DNA from: Synechococcus sp. NOUM97013
Lineage (GTDB): Bacteria > Cyanobacteriota > Cyanobacteriia > PCC-6307 > Cyanobiaceae
DNA: 64,000 bases
Assembly: GCF_014279815.1 (NCBI RefSeq)
Contig: NZ_CP047941.1
Span: 558,001-622,000 of the forward strand
Direction of reading: 5' to 3'
Under the pieces are notes generated by a model. That model was given only the letters and a program-made list of their open reading frames with translations. It was not told where the DNA came from and made no database searches. This document shows positions 8,758-18,212 of the stretch, one piece after another (within the stretch, counting starts at the first letter, position 1; each line of letters begins with the position of its first letter). Both the position numbers and the translations under genes were made by a program.

Positions 8758-9935
8758 GCCGCCAGAGGTGCGGTGCGGGTGAGTTCTCCGTAGAGGTTTT
8801 CCAGCGCATCGATGTTCCGAGCCATCGTGTAGCGCTCCATCACCCGCTCGCGCGCCTGTCGGCCCAGCGCTTGGGTGAGCACCGGTTGATCACGAAGCAC
8901 GGGCAGCAGCGTGCGCAGCTGACTGGTGACCCCCAGCGTGTTCATCACGATGCCGGCTCCTCCGGCGAGCACCTCGCCGTCGGCTCCCGCATCCGTGGCG
9001 ACGCAAGCGCATCCGCTGGCCATGGCCTCCAGTAGTGCCAGCGATAAGCCTTCCACCAGAGACGGCAGCAGGAACACTTCGGCGGATTGCAGCAAGGCCA
9101 CGCGCGTGGCCAGGTCGGACTCATAGCCCCACCACAGCACGTTCTCCATCTGGCCGTAGCTGTTCTGAAGCGTGCTGCGCAGCGGCCCATCGCCAACGAT
9201 GACCAGACGGCAGCCGGCGGTGTCCACCAGTCGCCAGGCTTGCAGCAGTGCTTCCACGTTCTTTTCTGTGGAAATCCGTCCCATGTAGAGGAAGACGCGT
9301 TCGGTGCCCAGGCGTGAACGCACCCTCTGCAGCTCACTGCCGATTGCAGAGGGCAAGGCATCGGCCGGTCGCCATTGCGTCGTGTCGACTCCGTTGGGAA
9401 TCACCGCCAGGCGATCCTCTCGGACGCCGAGGCGTGCGAGCACGTCAGCTTGCAGCTCAGAGAACACGATCACCCGGTCATAACGGGAGAGTGCAGGGGC
9501 ATACAGCTGATAAGTGAGCTGTTGTGTCCCTGCTGTGAGGTTGCGCAGGCCTGCATCGAATGGAGGGTGGAAGGTGGCCACCAGCGGAACCTGCAGTTGC
9601 TGGCAGAGCTCAGGCAGTCGGAAATCCAGGGGTGAGAGGGTGAGGCTGGCGTGCACCAGATCCGGCTGGAGCCGTTCCAGCGAGTCGCGGAGCTCCCGCT
9701 GCGCGCCGGGGGAAGGGATGGTGTAAACCTGCGACTTCACCAGGTAGGGCAGGCTCACATCCGGATCGTTAGCCAGAAGGGATGTGCTGCTGCCTGGTGC
9801 TTTCGGGTTGTCGAAATGGATGAAGCTGGTCTGGTGACCACGGGCCCTCAGGGCTTCCGTGGTGCTCAGCCCGTAGGTGACATTGCCGCAGAACGGAGTT
9901 TTTTTGCCCAGCCAGGCAATATGCGTCAAAGCCAC
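8754..9935 (-). CDS. Glycosyltransferase family 4 protein
   Basis: Retaining glycosyltransferase with two Rossmann domains (GT-B fold). The 393-residue protein shows VHASLTLSPLDF and FHPPFD in the acceptor half, the hinge AVIPNGVDTTQW, a donor-half segment FLYMGRISTEKNVEALLQAW, and the E-x7-E nucleotide-sugar motif in EGLSLALLEAMASG. The acceptor is unknown; envelope polysaccharide or glycolipid synthesis is a reasonable inference. The MFS exporter gene lies upstream on the same strand with a 22-bp gap, so the two may be co-transcribed. Confidence 0.85.
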   Translation of the reverse strand: MALTHIAWLGKKTPFCGNVTYGLSTTEALRARGHQTSFIHFDNPKAPGSSTSLLANDPDVSLPYLVKSQVYTIPSPGAQRELRDSLERLQPDLVHASLTLSPLDFRLPELCQQLQVPLVATFHPPFDAGLRNLTAGTQQLTYQLYAPALSRYDRVIVFSELQADVLARLGVREDRLAVIPNGVDTTQWRPADALPSAIGSELQRVRSRLGTERVFLYMGRISTEKNVEALLQAWRLVDTAGCRLVIVGDGPLRSTLQNSYGQMENVLWWGYESDLATRVALLQSAEVFLLPSLVEGLSLALLEAMASGCACVATDAGADGEVLAGGAGIVMNTLGVTSQLRTLLPVLRDQPVLTQALGRQARERVMERYTMARNIDALENLYGELTRTAPLAA

Positions 9936-9957
9936 TGAGGGAAGGGCTAGGCAAACG

Positions 9958-11340
9958 CTAGCAGCGCTGCCAGGGGCGCTCGATCAGGGCGGCAACCAGG
10001 GCCAGGCCAGCCAGGATCCACAGCACCGGCAGCAGCCCCACACTGCTCACTAGAGCGCCTGCCAGCACAAGGGGGAGGCTGAGGGCAATGTTGATCAAAT
10101 TGTTCTGCAGCCCGAACACGCGCCCGCGCTGCGATTCAGGCGTGTCCTCCTGAATTGTGGTCTGCGCGGGGATGGCCACCAGCGCGGCACCGGCCCCGAG
10201 CAGCGCGCATAGCCCCAGGGTGTAGGTGAGGTTGCCGCGCAATTGCCCGAGCAGCACCAGGCTCCAGGTGATCGCCCCCAGTCCGGTGGCTGCCAGTCGG
10301 CGGCGGCTGAATCCATGGCCCATCTGCGCCACCACGACGGCCCCGATGGCCATTCCCAGCCCGCTCATCGCCAGCAGGCTTCCGAAGCCGGTGGGGCCAA
10401 GACCCTGAATGGCCGACGCCAAGCTGATGGCCAGCACGTAGAGAGCTGCCAGCAGGCTGTAAAGCAGCACCAGATGCACCATGGCCGTCCGCACTGAGGC
10501 GCGCTCACGCAGCACCTGAAGCCCTGCCACGATTTCTTTCCAGACCGACTCGCCGTTATGGGTCCGGGGCTGTTCGCGCATCCGGATCGTGCTCAATGAG
10601 ATGGCCGCCATGCCGTAGCAAAATGGCAGAAGCAGAAATTCACCACCCTTGAGGCCAATTGCCTGAAAGAGACTGTCCAATCCCCGCAGGATCGGCTCTC
10701 CCAGGGCAAAACCAACGATCGTCGCTCCCATGCTGGTGGCCTGGTAGAGCGAATTGGCTGCCAGCAGATGTTCCTTGGGCACCAGCATCGGGATGGCGGC
10801 CTGTTCGGCCGGTGCGAAGAACTGGGTGAGCACCGATTCCAGAAAGGTCATCACCAGAAGGGCCCAGTACCCCCAGCTGAGGCCGAGCCAATGGGGTCCT
10901 GGCAGCAGGAAAAACGGGGTGAACACCACAAGCAGGGCCCGCAACCCGTTCGAAGCGACCATCACCCGCCGTTTGGGCCAGCGGTCGACCCAAACTCCCG
11001 CCACTGAACCCAACACCATTGCTGGGATTGTGTTGGCGACATAAACCCCTGTCGCCAGCAGGGTGATCCGTTGCGCACGGGTTTCAAAGTCCATGCGGAT
11101 CGCTGATGCGATTTCCGCCAGGGCTCCATTGTCCTGCGGTGTGTTGGTCACCCAGTACTGGGCGATCAGATACACCATCAGAACGATGTAGAACTTGTCG
11201 GCCAGCTGCGAAAAGATCTGGCCGATCCAGAGACGGCGGAAGCCGTCGAAGCGCACCACCGTCTGCAGGCCTCGAGGGCCTTCCGGGTTTCCACCGGTCG
11301 GGAGCGCGGGCTCCGGACTGTTCAGGGAAGATCCGCTCAC
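9958..11340 (-). CDS. Major facilitator superfamily exporter
   Basis: A 460-residue multi-pass membrane protein with about 12 hydrophobic segments. The N-terminal RFDGFRRLWIGQIFSQLADKF block and the WVDRWPKRRVMVASNGLRAL loop (the D-R-x-G-R/K-R-like loop between TM2 and TM3) are characteristic of the drug or siderophore exporters of the EntS/MFS_3 type. I use the GTG at 11340; the upstream in-frame region overlaps recO. Substrate unknown. It lies just downstream of recO, 29 bp apart. Confidence 0.83.
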   Translation of the reverse strand: MSGSSLNSPEPALPTGGNPEGPRGLQTVVRFDGFRRLWIGQIFSQLADKFYIVLMVYLIAQYWVTNTPQDNGALAEIASAIRMDFETRAQRITLLATGVYVANTIPAMVLGSVAGVWVDRWPKRRVMVASNGLRALLVVFTPFFLLPGPHWLGLSWGYWALLVMTFLESVLTQFFAPAEQAAIPMLVPKEHLLAANSLYQATSMGATIVGFALGEPILRGLDSLFQAIGLKGGEFLLLPFCYGMAAISLSTIRMREQPRTHNGESVWKEIVAGLQVLRERASVRTAMVHLVLLYSLLAALYVLAISLASAIQGLGPTGFGSLLAMSGLGMAIGAVVVAQMGHGFSRRRLAATGLGAITWSLVLLGQLRGNLTYTLGLCALLGAGAALVAIPAQTTIQEDTPESQRGRVFGLQNNLINIALSLPLVLAGALVSSVGLLPVLWILAGLALVAALIERPWQRC

Positions 11341-11369
11341 GGTGCCTGCAATGACCGGGTCATGATCGC

Positions 11370-12158
11370 TTACGGCGCAGGCAGGCTGTCGCTGACCATT
11401 TTCAGCGAGCGCACAGGGCGGGGCAGATGAACCCGGCACCAGCAATCGATCAAGGCCAGCAGCTTGAGCCACACCGGCCGCGGTCCCATCAGTTCACCAT
11501 TGGGACGCTTGGGAAGATCCGCTCGGGGCAGCCGTTGCAGCAGTGCAAGTTCGGAGGGGTTGAGTTGCAGCCTGGCGCCGGGAAGACTTCCGAGTGCGAG
11601 ACCCTCTTCGGGTAGCAGGCTGCAGCGCCACTCCCACTCACCGATCGGTGGAATCAGTTCAGCACCGCTTTGGCAGCAGACCTGCAGCGGCAGGCCGTAG
11701 CCGCCAAGCGCCAGCAAGTGCACGCCGGCCTGAACCACCATCGCGAGGCTGAGGTCGGGATCCGGGTTCGATGAGCGGCTCAGGGCCTCCAGTCTTTCCA
11801 GGTGAATCAGCACCGTCTCCAGCAGGCCCTGGATGGGGTTGTCATCACTCACCAGAGCAATTGAGAGTTCCGCCAGGGCTTGGGCGGCCGCCAGGGTCTC
11901 CAGATGCTGCCCGACGCCGCTGAAGTTGTGACGCACCTGCAGCTGCCGTACGCGTTGGAGGCCGCGGCGACCCACGACCTGCAGATCCAGGAGAGTGAGG
12001 GGAATGGCGGCAGCAAGGCTGCTTTTGGGGCGGCGAGCGCCAGGCACGGCCAGCCGCACCACCCCGGCCTCATCGCTCAGCAGGGTCAGCAGCCTGTCGT
12101 GCTCACCCAGTGGCCCTACCTTGAGGGCCAGGCCCTGAAGGCGTCTGTCGCCGCTCAT
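11370..12158 (-). CDS. recO: DNA repair protein RecO
   Basis: Recombination mediator that helps load RecA onto SSB-coated DNA in the RecFOR pathway. The 262-residue protein opens with the OB-fold block LQGLALKVGPLGEHDRLLTLLSDEAGVVRLAVPGARRPKS (quoted here in parts: LGEHDRLLTLLS and VPGARRPKS are the diagnostic pieces) and continues with an all-helical C-terminal domain. The start at 12158 (MSGDRRLQG) overlaps the stop of the deoC-like gene by 4 bp, so the two are probably translationally coupled. Confidence 0.9.
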   Translation of the reverse strand: MSGDRRLQGLALKVGPLGEHDRLLTLLSDEAGVVRLAVPGARRPKSSLAAAIPLTLLDLQVVGRRGLQRVRQLQVRHNFSGVGQHLETLAAAQALAELSIALVSDDNPIQGLLETVLIHLERLEALSRSSNPDPDLSLAMVVQAGVHLLALGGYGLPLQVCCQSGAELIPPIGEWEWRCSLLPEEGLALGSLPGARLQLNPSELALLQRLPRADLPKRPNGELMGPRPVWLKLLALIDCWCRVHLPRPVRSLKMVSDSLPAP

Positions 12159-12835
12159 CGCTCCTGGCGCAGTGCTTGCACCAGTGACGGACCATGGCCG
12201 GTGCCCAGGCCCCTGGCACCCGCTTCCACCAGATCCAGGGCCTGCTCCAACGCCCGGATTCCACCGGCTGCCTTGATGGCACAGCGCCCGCGCGTGTGTT
12301 GCCCCAGGGTTTTGATCTGTTCGGGTGTGACAGCGGGCCCGAAGCCGTTGCCGGCCTGCAGTGCGGCGGCACCTGCATCCATGGCGGCTTCTGCCGCCAG
12401 AGCGAGCTGTTCGTCTTGGAGCTGATTGACGTCGAGAACCACCGTCATGGGCAGATCCAGCGCCGCGATCGCAGCCAGTTCTTCGGCGAAGGCATTGGCC
12501 CGGCCATTCACCAGCGCGGACCAATCGGGTGTGACATCCAGAGCATCAGCGCCATGGGCGGCGGCCCACTCCGCCTCCGCTTGTTTCAGTTCTGCCGGTA
12601 GTGCTCCGAAGGGGAATCCCACCGTGGCGGCCAGTTTTACTGGTCCGGTTCCCCCCAGTCGCTGGCGCACTGCCTCGAGGTGGCTCAGGCTGACGCAGAC
12701 GCCCCCGAATCCAAGCTGTCTGGAGGCATCGCAGAGGTTATGAAGCTCCTCCTCCTGGAGGAGTGGGTTGAGCAGGGCCTGGTGGATCAGCGGGGGAAGG
12801 TCCGGCAGGTCCTGACGCCGCGGTGACATGGTCAT
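12155..12835 (-). CDS. DeoC-like (deoxyribose-phosphate aldolase family) protein lacking the Schiff-base lysine
   Basis: A 226-residue TIM-barrel protein of the DeoC family: VKLAATVGFPFG, ADALDV (Asp100), CAIKAAGGIR (Lys188) and the C-terminal GTGHG phosphate-binding loop align with the family. However, the position that carries the Schiff-base lysine in true aldolases (FVKTSTGF) reads ALQAGNGFG, with Gln160 in place of Lys. The N-terminal IDHTLLKP motif is also altered to IHQALLNP. Canonical aldolase activity is therefore doubtful. It overlaps recO by 4 bp and follows the hpf gene on the same strand. Confidence 0.8.
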   Translation of the reverse strand: MTMSPRRQDLPDLPPLIHQALLNPLLQEEELHNLCDASRQLGFGGVCVSLSHLEAVRQRLGGTGPVKLAATVGFPFGALPAELKQAEAEWAAAHGADALDVTPDWSALVNGRANAFAEELAAIAALDLPMTVVLDVNQLQDEQLALAAEAAMDAGAAALQAGNGFGPAVTPEQIKTLGQHTRGRCAIKAAGGIRALEQALDLVEAGARGLGTGHGPSLVQALRQER

Positions 12836-12872
12836 CGCTGAGGATCAGACGGAAGAATCCGTCAAGAAAGGT

Positions 12873-13460
12873 TCAGTTGCGAGCTTGGATCACACCGTAT
12901 CCACCGTGATTGCGTCGGTAGATCACCTGCAGCTCATCACTGTCACGGTCGCGGAACAGATAGAAGTCGTGATCAATCAGGTCGAGTTGATGGCGCGCGT
13001 CATCGACGCTCATGGCGGGCATGGCGAAATACTTGCGCCGCACGCCGGGGTTCGGCAGCTGAGCTTCCTTGCCATCTAGCAGCGATTCCTCCACAGGGCT
13101 GTCGTTGAGCACCGCTTCGGTGGCTGGGGTTTCGGTGGCGCGATGGCCGTGGCTGTGATGGTGATCGCTGGTACGGTCCTTGAAACGACGCAGCTGCCGG
13201 GCCAGTTTGCTCGCCACCAGATCAATGCTGGCGTAGAGGTTCTCGCTGCGTTCCTGGGCCCGGATCACGGTGCCATTGGCAAACACCGTGACCTCAGCCG
13301 TCTGTTGCGGAACTCTGGGGTTGCGGGCTACCGAGAGGTGCACATCCGCTTCATGAACAAGATCGTTGAAGTGATGAATGGCCCGGTCAAGCTTGGTTTC
13401 GGTGTAATCCCGCAATGCGGGCGTGATATCCAAGTTGCGACCATGGATCAACAGCTTCAT
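12873..13460 (-). CDS. hpf: Ribosome hibernation-promoting factor, long form (LrtA type)
   Basis: Binds the 30S subunit and promotes 100S ribosome dimers in resting or dark cells. The 195-residue protein has the N-terminal S30AE domain ([29 protein letters not shown], residues 1-100), a variable His-rich linker ([10 protein letters not shown]) and the C-terminal dimerisation domain with [23 protein letters not shown] and [13 protein letters not shown]. In cyanobacteria this gene is known as lrtA, a light-repressed transcript; nothing in the sequence here tests that. It is divergent from lipB with a 12-35 bp gap, depending on the lipB start. Confidence 0.93.
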   Translation of the reverse strand: MKLLIHGRNLDITPALRDYTETKLDRAIHHFNDLVHEADVHLSVARNPRVPQQTAEVTVFANGTVIRAQERSENLYASIDLVASKLARQLRRFKDRTSDHHHSHGHRATETPATEAVLNDSPVEESLLDGKEAQLPNPGVRRKYFAMPAMSVDDARHQLDLIDHDFYLFRDRDSDELQVIYRRNHGGYGVIQARN

Positions 13461-13471
13461 GCATCCCTCCG

Positions 13472-14209
13472 ATGCCTGGTCCTATCGGCAAGCTAGTGAC
13501 GCCGCCTGATTCCGCAAATGAGTCTTCGGCATTTCTTTTTCAGCCGCAGCAACTCGTTCCCTTTGCGCAGGCCTGGCAGGAGCAACGGTGCTGGCAGGAA
13601 GGCCTGCTGGCAGAGCCCGCTGCCGCAGGTGGTGCTGAAGCCGTCTGGTTGCTGCAACATTCCAGTTGCTACACGCTCGGCCGTGGTGCCAGTGAAGCCC
13701 ATCTTCGTTTTGATCCGCTTCAGCCTCCGGCACCGCTGCACCGCATTGACCGTGGCGGCGAAGTGACCCATCACGCCCCTGGTCAGTTGGTGGCTTACCC
13801 GGTGCTGGATCTCCGTCGTCATCAACCCGACCTGCATTGGTATCTGCGCCAGCTCGAGCAGGTGGTGCTGGATGTGTTGCAAGCCCTTGATCTCCATGGT
13901 GAGCGGATCGATGGGCTCACGGGGGTCTGGCTGGATCAGCGCAAAGTGGCGGCGATCGGGGTCGGCTGTCGTCGCTGGATCACCCAGCACGGATTGGCTC
14001 TCAATGTGACCTGCGATCTGGCGGGGTTTGAGGCCGTGGTGCCTTGCGGCCTGACGGATCGGAAGGTTGGCCGTCTCAGCGATTGGGTCCCTGGACTGTC
14101 CTTGGAGGAAGTGCGCCCTCTGCTCCGTGATGCTCTGGCTCACCGATTCGGGCTCCGTTGGCAGTCGGTGATTGAGGGGATGGCGATTGCCGAAGCCTCG
14201 TCAAGGTGA
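13472..14209 (+). CDS. lipB: Octanoyl-[acyl carrier protein]-protein N-octanoyltransferase
   Basis: Transfers octanoyl groups from ACP to lipoyl domains, the first step of lipoate synthesis. The 245-residue frame holds all LipB landmarks: [21 protein letters not shown] region (RGG and HHAPGQL), the catalytic lysine in RKVAAIG, HGLALNV and the catalytic cysteine in VVPCGL. The start may instead be the GTG at 13496 (TPPDSANES), which would leave more room for the hpf promoter. A lipoylated substrate, PdhC, is encoded 2.5 kb downstream. Confidence 0.93.
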   Translation: MPGPIGKLVTPPDSANESSAFLFQPQQLVPFAQAWQEQRCWQEGLLAEPAAAGGAEAVWLLQHSSCYTLGRGASEAHLRFDPLQPPAPLHRIDRGGEVTHHAPGQLVAYPVLDLRRHQPDLHWYLRQLEQVVLDVLQALDLHGERIDGLTGVWLDQRKVAAIGVGCRRWITQHGLALNVTCDLAGFEAVVPCGLTDRKVGRLSDWVPGLSLEEVRPLLRDALAHRFGLRWQSVIEGMAIAEASSR

Positions 14210-14237
14210 TAGGCCTGGGCGACCGCGCTCTGTTCCT

Positions 14238-16181
14238 GTGACTGCTGCCGCCCATGCTTCCTGGCAACCCACACCCCGTGAGCAGGAGGCACTCGCTCGT
14301 CAGTCCCATGTGCAGGCCCTCGGACGCGTCGATCAGGTTTGGCCGTGGCTGGCGACGAACCATGGCGAGGTGATGGCCGTCGATGCGCCCCATGCGGCCC
14401 ATCCCGAGCGATTTAGTTACCAGCAGTTGGCAGAACGCATTGCGCGCGCTGCCACGGCCTTCCAGCTGCACGGGCTCAAGGCTGGCGATGTGGTCGGCCT
14501 GTTTGCCGAGAACAGCCCCCGATGGCTGGTCGCTGACCAGGGGGTGATGCGTGCTGGTGGGGTAGATGCGGTGCGTGGGGCAGCCGCGCCGGTGGAGGAA
14601 CTGCGTTACATCCTCGAGGACTCCAAGGCTGTGGCCCTGGTGGTGCAAACCGGCGATCTGCTGGACCGCCTGCAGCTGCCTGTAGATCTGCAAGCCCGTC
14701 TGCGCTTCGTGTTGGTGTTGGAGGGTGAAGCACCGGCGGGTGCGCTGGATTTCGACACGTTTTTGAGCCGTGCCGATGGGCATCAGCCTCCCGATCCCAT
14801 GGCGGGCCGCGAGCAAGCCTCGGCCGCTGACACCATCGCCACGGTCCTCTACACCAGCGGCACAACCGGTCGGCCCAAAGGGGTGCCGCTGACCCACGCC
14901 AATCTGTTGCACCAGATGCGCAGCCTGGCCGCCGTCACCCGCCCGGATGCCGGAGCACCGGTGTTGAGCGTGTTGCCGATCTGGCATTCCTATGAGCGCA
15001 GTGCGGAGTACTACTTCTTCGCTTGCGGTTGTTCGCAGAGCTACACCACGATTAAGCAGCTCAAAAAGGATCTGCCGCGGGTGAAACCGGTGATCATGGC
15101 CACGGTCCCCAGGCTCTGGGAGGCGGTGCAAGCGGGCTTTGACGATGTAGTGAAAACGCTGCCCCCTGCCCGTCAGCGCCTGCTCCTGTCGGCCTTGGCC
15201 AACAGCAAGGCCTACACCCTGGCTCGGCGCCGCAGCCTTGATCTTTTGATCGAGCCTCTGCGCAAGCGCGATCGTTTGCGTGCCCTGGCGGAGTTGACAC
15301 GGCGATGGCCAGCCCATGCCCTGGCCTCTCAATTGATCTGGCCGAAGTTGCGCCAGCAGCTCAGCGGTGGCGCTTTGCTTTATCCGATCAATGGTGGTGG
15401 CGCGATCGCCCCCCATGTGGATGCGTTCTTCGAAGCGGTGGGCATCGAACTTCTGGTGGGATATGGCCTCACCGAGACCAGTCCTGTGGTGAGTTGTCGC
15501 AGGCCCTGGCGCAACATCCGTGGCAGTTCCGGATTGCCGATGCCGGAGACGGAGTTTCGCGTGGTGGATGCGGAGACCCGTGTCCCGCTGGGGTACCGGC
15601 AACGCGGCGTGGTGCTGGTGCGTGGTCCTCAGGTCATGGGGGGCTATTTGGGTAAGCCGGATGCCACAGCCAAGGTGTTGGATGCCGAGGGGTGGTTCGA
15701 CACCGGTGATCTGGGCATGCTTCTGCCCGATGGATCCGTGGTACTCACCGGACGTGCCAAGGACACCATCGTGCTCAGCAGCGGCGAGAACCTCGAGCCG
15801 GGTCCTTTGGAGGAAGCACTTGTGTCCTCGCCATTGGTGGAACAGGTGATGCTTGTGGGGCAGGACGAGCGCCAGCTGGCGGCCTTGGTGGTCCCGAAGC
15901 AGGAGTCGCTTCAGGCCTGGGCTCTGGAACAGGGCTGTGATCCAGGCCCGGATCTGGGGGGTCGCCCTGGTGATCCGGCTTTGCTGCGTTTGCTGCGCGG
16001 AGAGCTCAATCGGTTGCTGGCTGCTCGCGTCGGCTCGAGGGCAGATGAACGTCTGGGCGGTGTGGCGCTGGTCGAGCCGTTTTCCATCGAGAACGGTTTG
16101 CTGACGCAGACGCTCAAGCAGCGCCGCGATCGCATCACGGACCGCGATCGCACCGTGATTGAGGGCCTGTACGGCCGTTGA
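14238..16181 (+). CDS. aas: AMP-forming acyl-CoA/acyl-ACP synthetase
   Basis: Adenylate-forming enzyme activating free fatty acids; in cyanobacteria the single homologue usually acts as acyl-ACP synthetase that recycles released fatty acids (established for the family, inferred here). The 647-residue protein has the P-loop TVLYTSGTTGRPKGVPLTHAN (the core YTSGTTGRPKG lies around residue 210), the LPIWHSYERS motif, GYGLTETSP, DTGDLG and the hinge GRAKDTIVLSSGENLEP. The GTG at 14238 follows the lipB stop by 28 bp; an earlier start would overlap lipB. Confidence 0.88.
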   Translation: MTAAAHASWQPTPREQEALARQSHVQALGRVDQVWPWLATNHGEVMAVDAPHAAHPERFSYQQLAERIARAATAFQLHGLKAGDVVGLFAENSPRWLVADQGVMRAGGVDAVRGAAAPVEELRYILEDSKAVALVVQTGDLLDRLQLPVDLQARLRFVLVLEGEAPAGALDFDTFLSRADGHQPPDPMAGREQASAADTIATVLYTSGTTGRPKGVPLTHANLLHQMRSLAAVTRPDAGAPVLSVLPIWHSYERSAEYYFFACGCSQSYTTIKQLKKDLPRVKPVIMATVPRLWEAVQAGFDDVVKTLPPARQRLLLSALANSKAYTLARRRSLDLLIEPLRKRDRLRALAELTRRWPAHALASQLIWPKLRQQLSGGALLYPINGGGAIAPHVDAFFEAVGIELLVGYGLTETSPVVSCRRPWRNIRGSSGLPMPETEFRVVDAETRVPLGYRQRGVVLVRGPQVMGGYLGKPDATAKVLDAEGWFDTGDLGMLLPDGSVVLTGRAKDTIVLSSGENLEPGPLEEALVSSPLVEQVMLVGQDERQLAALVVPKQESLQAWALEQGCDPGPDLGGRPGDPALLRLLRGELNRLLAARVGSRADERLGGVALVEPFSIENGLLTQTLKQRRDRITDRDRTVIEGLYGR

Positions 16182-16252
16182 GTCCGGGCCTGCTGCGGTG
16201 GCTTGACCATCCGGCGCGGGACTGAGACGCTTGGCGCTGCTTCCTGGCCCTC

Positions 16253-16696
16253 ATGTCCGACGGCACCACCTTGTCGATCAAGCGCTCCATCACCATTCGC
16301 GCGGTGGTGACTCCGGCGTGGAAGGAGGAAGCCGAACGTGAGCTCAGTGGCGCCATCGCCACCACCGATCAGCAGCTGGCCCAGCTCGAACAGGAGGGTC
16401 AGCAGGTGGTGGATGAAGTGCGTCGTCAAAGTGCGAATCCTCTGGATCCCCGCGTTCAGGAGCAGGTGGGGCAGGTGCAGCAGCAGGTGGCTGCCAAGCG
16501 GGCTGAACTGGAGGAGCAGAAGCGCAACCTGCTGCAGCAGCAGGCTCAGGTGCGCGAGCTGGAGATGGAACAGATCGTGGAGCAGGGCCAGCTGGAGAGC
16601 TTTTGCGACATCCAGGTGGGCGACAACCTGGTGAGCAAGATGCAGGTGTCTGTTGTGGTTCGTGACGGGGTGATCGAGTCGATCCAGCAGGGCTGA
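16253..16696 (+). CDS. YlqD-family protein
   Basis: A 147-residue soluble protein dominated by a Gln/Glu-rich coiled coil (residues ~25-115; runs such as QVQQQVAAKRAELEEQKRN). The ends are more globular: TLSIKRSITIRAVVTPAWKEEAE at the start and FCDIQVGDNLVSKMQVSVVV at the end. This layout matches the YlqD family found in Bacillus and cyanobacteria, of unknown function. It stands alone between the acyl synthetase and pdhC on the same strand. Confidence 0.75.
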   Translation: MSDGTTLSIKRSITIRAVVTPAWKEEAERELSGAIATTDQQLAQLEQEGQQVVDEVRRQSANPLDPRVQEQVGQVQQQVAAKRAELEEQKRNLLQQQAQVRELEMEQIVEQGQLESFCDIQVGDNLVSKMQVSVVVRDGVIESIQQG

Positions 16697-16761
16697 CCTC
16701 TGCGAAGGGCCGCCCTGTCGGCCCGTAAAATCCCCCCTACATAGCCCCTCTGGAGACGGTT

Positions 16762-18102
16762 TTGGCGACCCACGACATCTTCATGCCTGCCCTCAGCTCC
16801 ACGATGACGGAGGGGAAGATCGTCGAATGGCTCAAGAAGCCTGGCGACAAGGTTGGCCGCGGCGAGTCGGTGCTCGTTGTCGAATCCGACAAGGCCGATA
16901 TGGACGTGGAGTCCTTCAACGAGGGATACCTGGCTGCCGTGCTGATGCCTGCGGGAAGCACCGCTCCAGTGGGCGAAACGATCGGGTTGATTGTTGAAAC
17001 GGAGGCTGAGATTGCTGAAGCTCAGGCCAAGTCCCCCTCCGGTGGTGGCGCCGCTCCTTCCGCACCTGCCGCTGCCACAGCACCGGCTCCAGCCGCTGCC
17101 CCTGCTCCCGCCGCGCCCGCGGCGACCCCTGCTGCCCCAGCACCCGCACCCGTGGCGCCACCAGCGCCGGCGGCTGCACCAGCCGCCAATGGGCGAGTGA
17201 TCGCCAGTCCACGGGCCAAGAAGCTGGCCTCACAGATGGGCATTGAGTTGGCGACTCTGCGTGGCAGTGGCCCGAACGGTCGCATCCAGGCCGAAGACGT
17301 TGAGCGTGCTGCCGGTCGCCCTGTGAGTGTGCCGCGTGTGGGTGAGGGTTCCGCGGCTGCCGTGGTGGCAGGAGCCACTGGCGCGGCTCCTGCACCGAGC
17401 GCTCCCGCCGGCAATAGTTTCGGTCGACCCGGTGAAACAGTTGCGTTCAACACCCTGCAGGGGGCGGTGAACCGCAACATGGAAGCCAGTCTTGCTGTGC
17501 CCTGCTTCCGCGTCGGCTACACCATCACCACCGATAAGTTCGATGCTTTCTACAAACAGGTGAAGTCGAAGGGCGTCACGATGACGGCTCTGCTCGCCAA
17601 GGCCGTCGCCGTCACCCTGGCCCGTCACCCCCAGGTCAATGCCGCCACTACCGCTGCCGGCATGGCTTACCCCGCTGATGTGAATGTGGCCGTGGCTGTG
17701 GCCATGGAAGACGGTGGTTTGATCACGCCTGTTCTGCGTCAGGCCGATCGCACCGACCTCTATGAGATGTCTCGTCAGTGGAAAGATCTGGTGAGTCGCT
17801 CACGCAGCAAGCAACTGCAGCCTGAGGAGTACAGCACCGGGACGTTCACGCTCTCCAACCTGGGCATGTTTGGTGTGGATCGCTTCGATGCCATCCTTCC
17901 CCCGGGGACCGGCGCGATCCTTGCCGTGGCGGCCTCTCGGCCTACGGTCGTGGCAGGAAAGGATGGATCAATCGCTGTGAAGCGGCAGATGCAGGTCAAC
18001 CTCACCGCAGACCATCGAGTGATTTACGGCGCCGACGGTGCGGCCTTCCTGAAGGATCTGGCTGAACTGATTGAGACCCGGCCTGAAAGCTTGGTCCTGT
18101 GA
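16762..18102 (+). CDS. pdhC: Pyruvate dehydrogenase E2, dihydrolipoyllysine acetyltransferase
   Basis: Core subunit of the pyruvate dehydrogenase complex making acetyl-CoA. Domains in order of the 446-residue protein: lipoyl domain (1-80, modified lysine in ESDKADMDVE), an Ala/Pro swinging-arm linker, the peripheral subunit-binding domain (IASPRAKKLASQMGI... PNGRIQAEDV, ~145-185), a second Ala-rich linker and the acetyltransferase domain with the catalytic histidine in ADHRVIYGADGA. The start is TTG at 16762, immediately before the lipoyl domain. The Ala/Pro linker is low-complexity coding sequence, not a DNA repeat element. Confidence 0.96.
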   Translation: MATHDIFMPALSSTMTEGKIVEWLKKPGDKVGRGESVLVVESDKADMDVESFNEGYLAAVLMPAGSTAPVGETIGLIVETEAEIAEAQAKSPSGGGAAPSAPAAATAPAPAAAPAPAAPAATPAAPAPAPVAPPAPAAAPAANGRVIASPRAKKLASQMGIELATLRGSGPNGRIQAEDVERAAGRPVSVPRVGEGSAAAVVAGATGAAPAPSAPAGNSFGRPGETVAFNTLQGAVNRNMEASLAVPCFRVGYTITTDKFDAFYKQVKSKGVTMTALLAKAVAVTLARHPQVNAATTAAGMAYPADVNVAVAVAMEDGGLITPVLRQADRTDLYEMSRQWKDLVSRSRSKQLQPEEYSTGTFTLSNLGMFGVDRFDAILPPGTGAILAVAASRPTVVAGKDGSIAVKRQMQVNLTADHRVIYGADGAAFLKDLAELIETRPESLVL

Positions 18103-18212
18103 GCTGATCGGCCTTTGCGCTGATCGGTCGTTGGCCTGAGCGTCCCGCGTCGAGCATCTGCCAGGTTTGTCGACCATTGCCACTCTTGGAGCGGCAATGG
18201 TCGACAACTGCT

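Noticed and set aside
11341-11472. N-terminal extension of the MFS exporter frame
   Set aside because: It overlaps the recO coding region by about 100 bp in another frame; the GTG at 11340 clears recO and leaves the full transporter.
14076-15602. 508-codon minus-strand frame opposite lipB and the acyl synthetase
   Set aside because: Composition (His/Gln/Arg-rich) is that of an antisense shadow, and no domain is visible.
17030-17200. GC-rich, repetitive Ala/Pro-coding stretch with several open frames on both strands
   Set aside because: It is the flexible linker of PdhC; the opposite-strand Gly/Ala frames are shadows.
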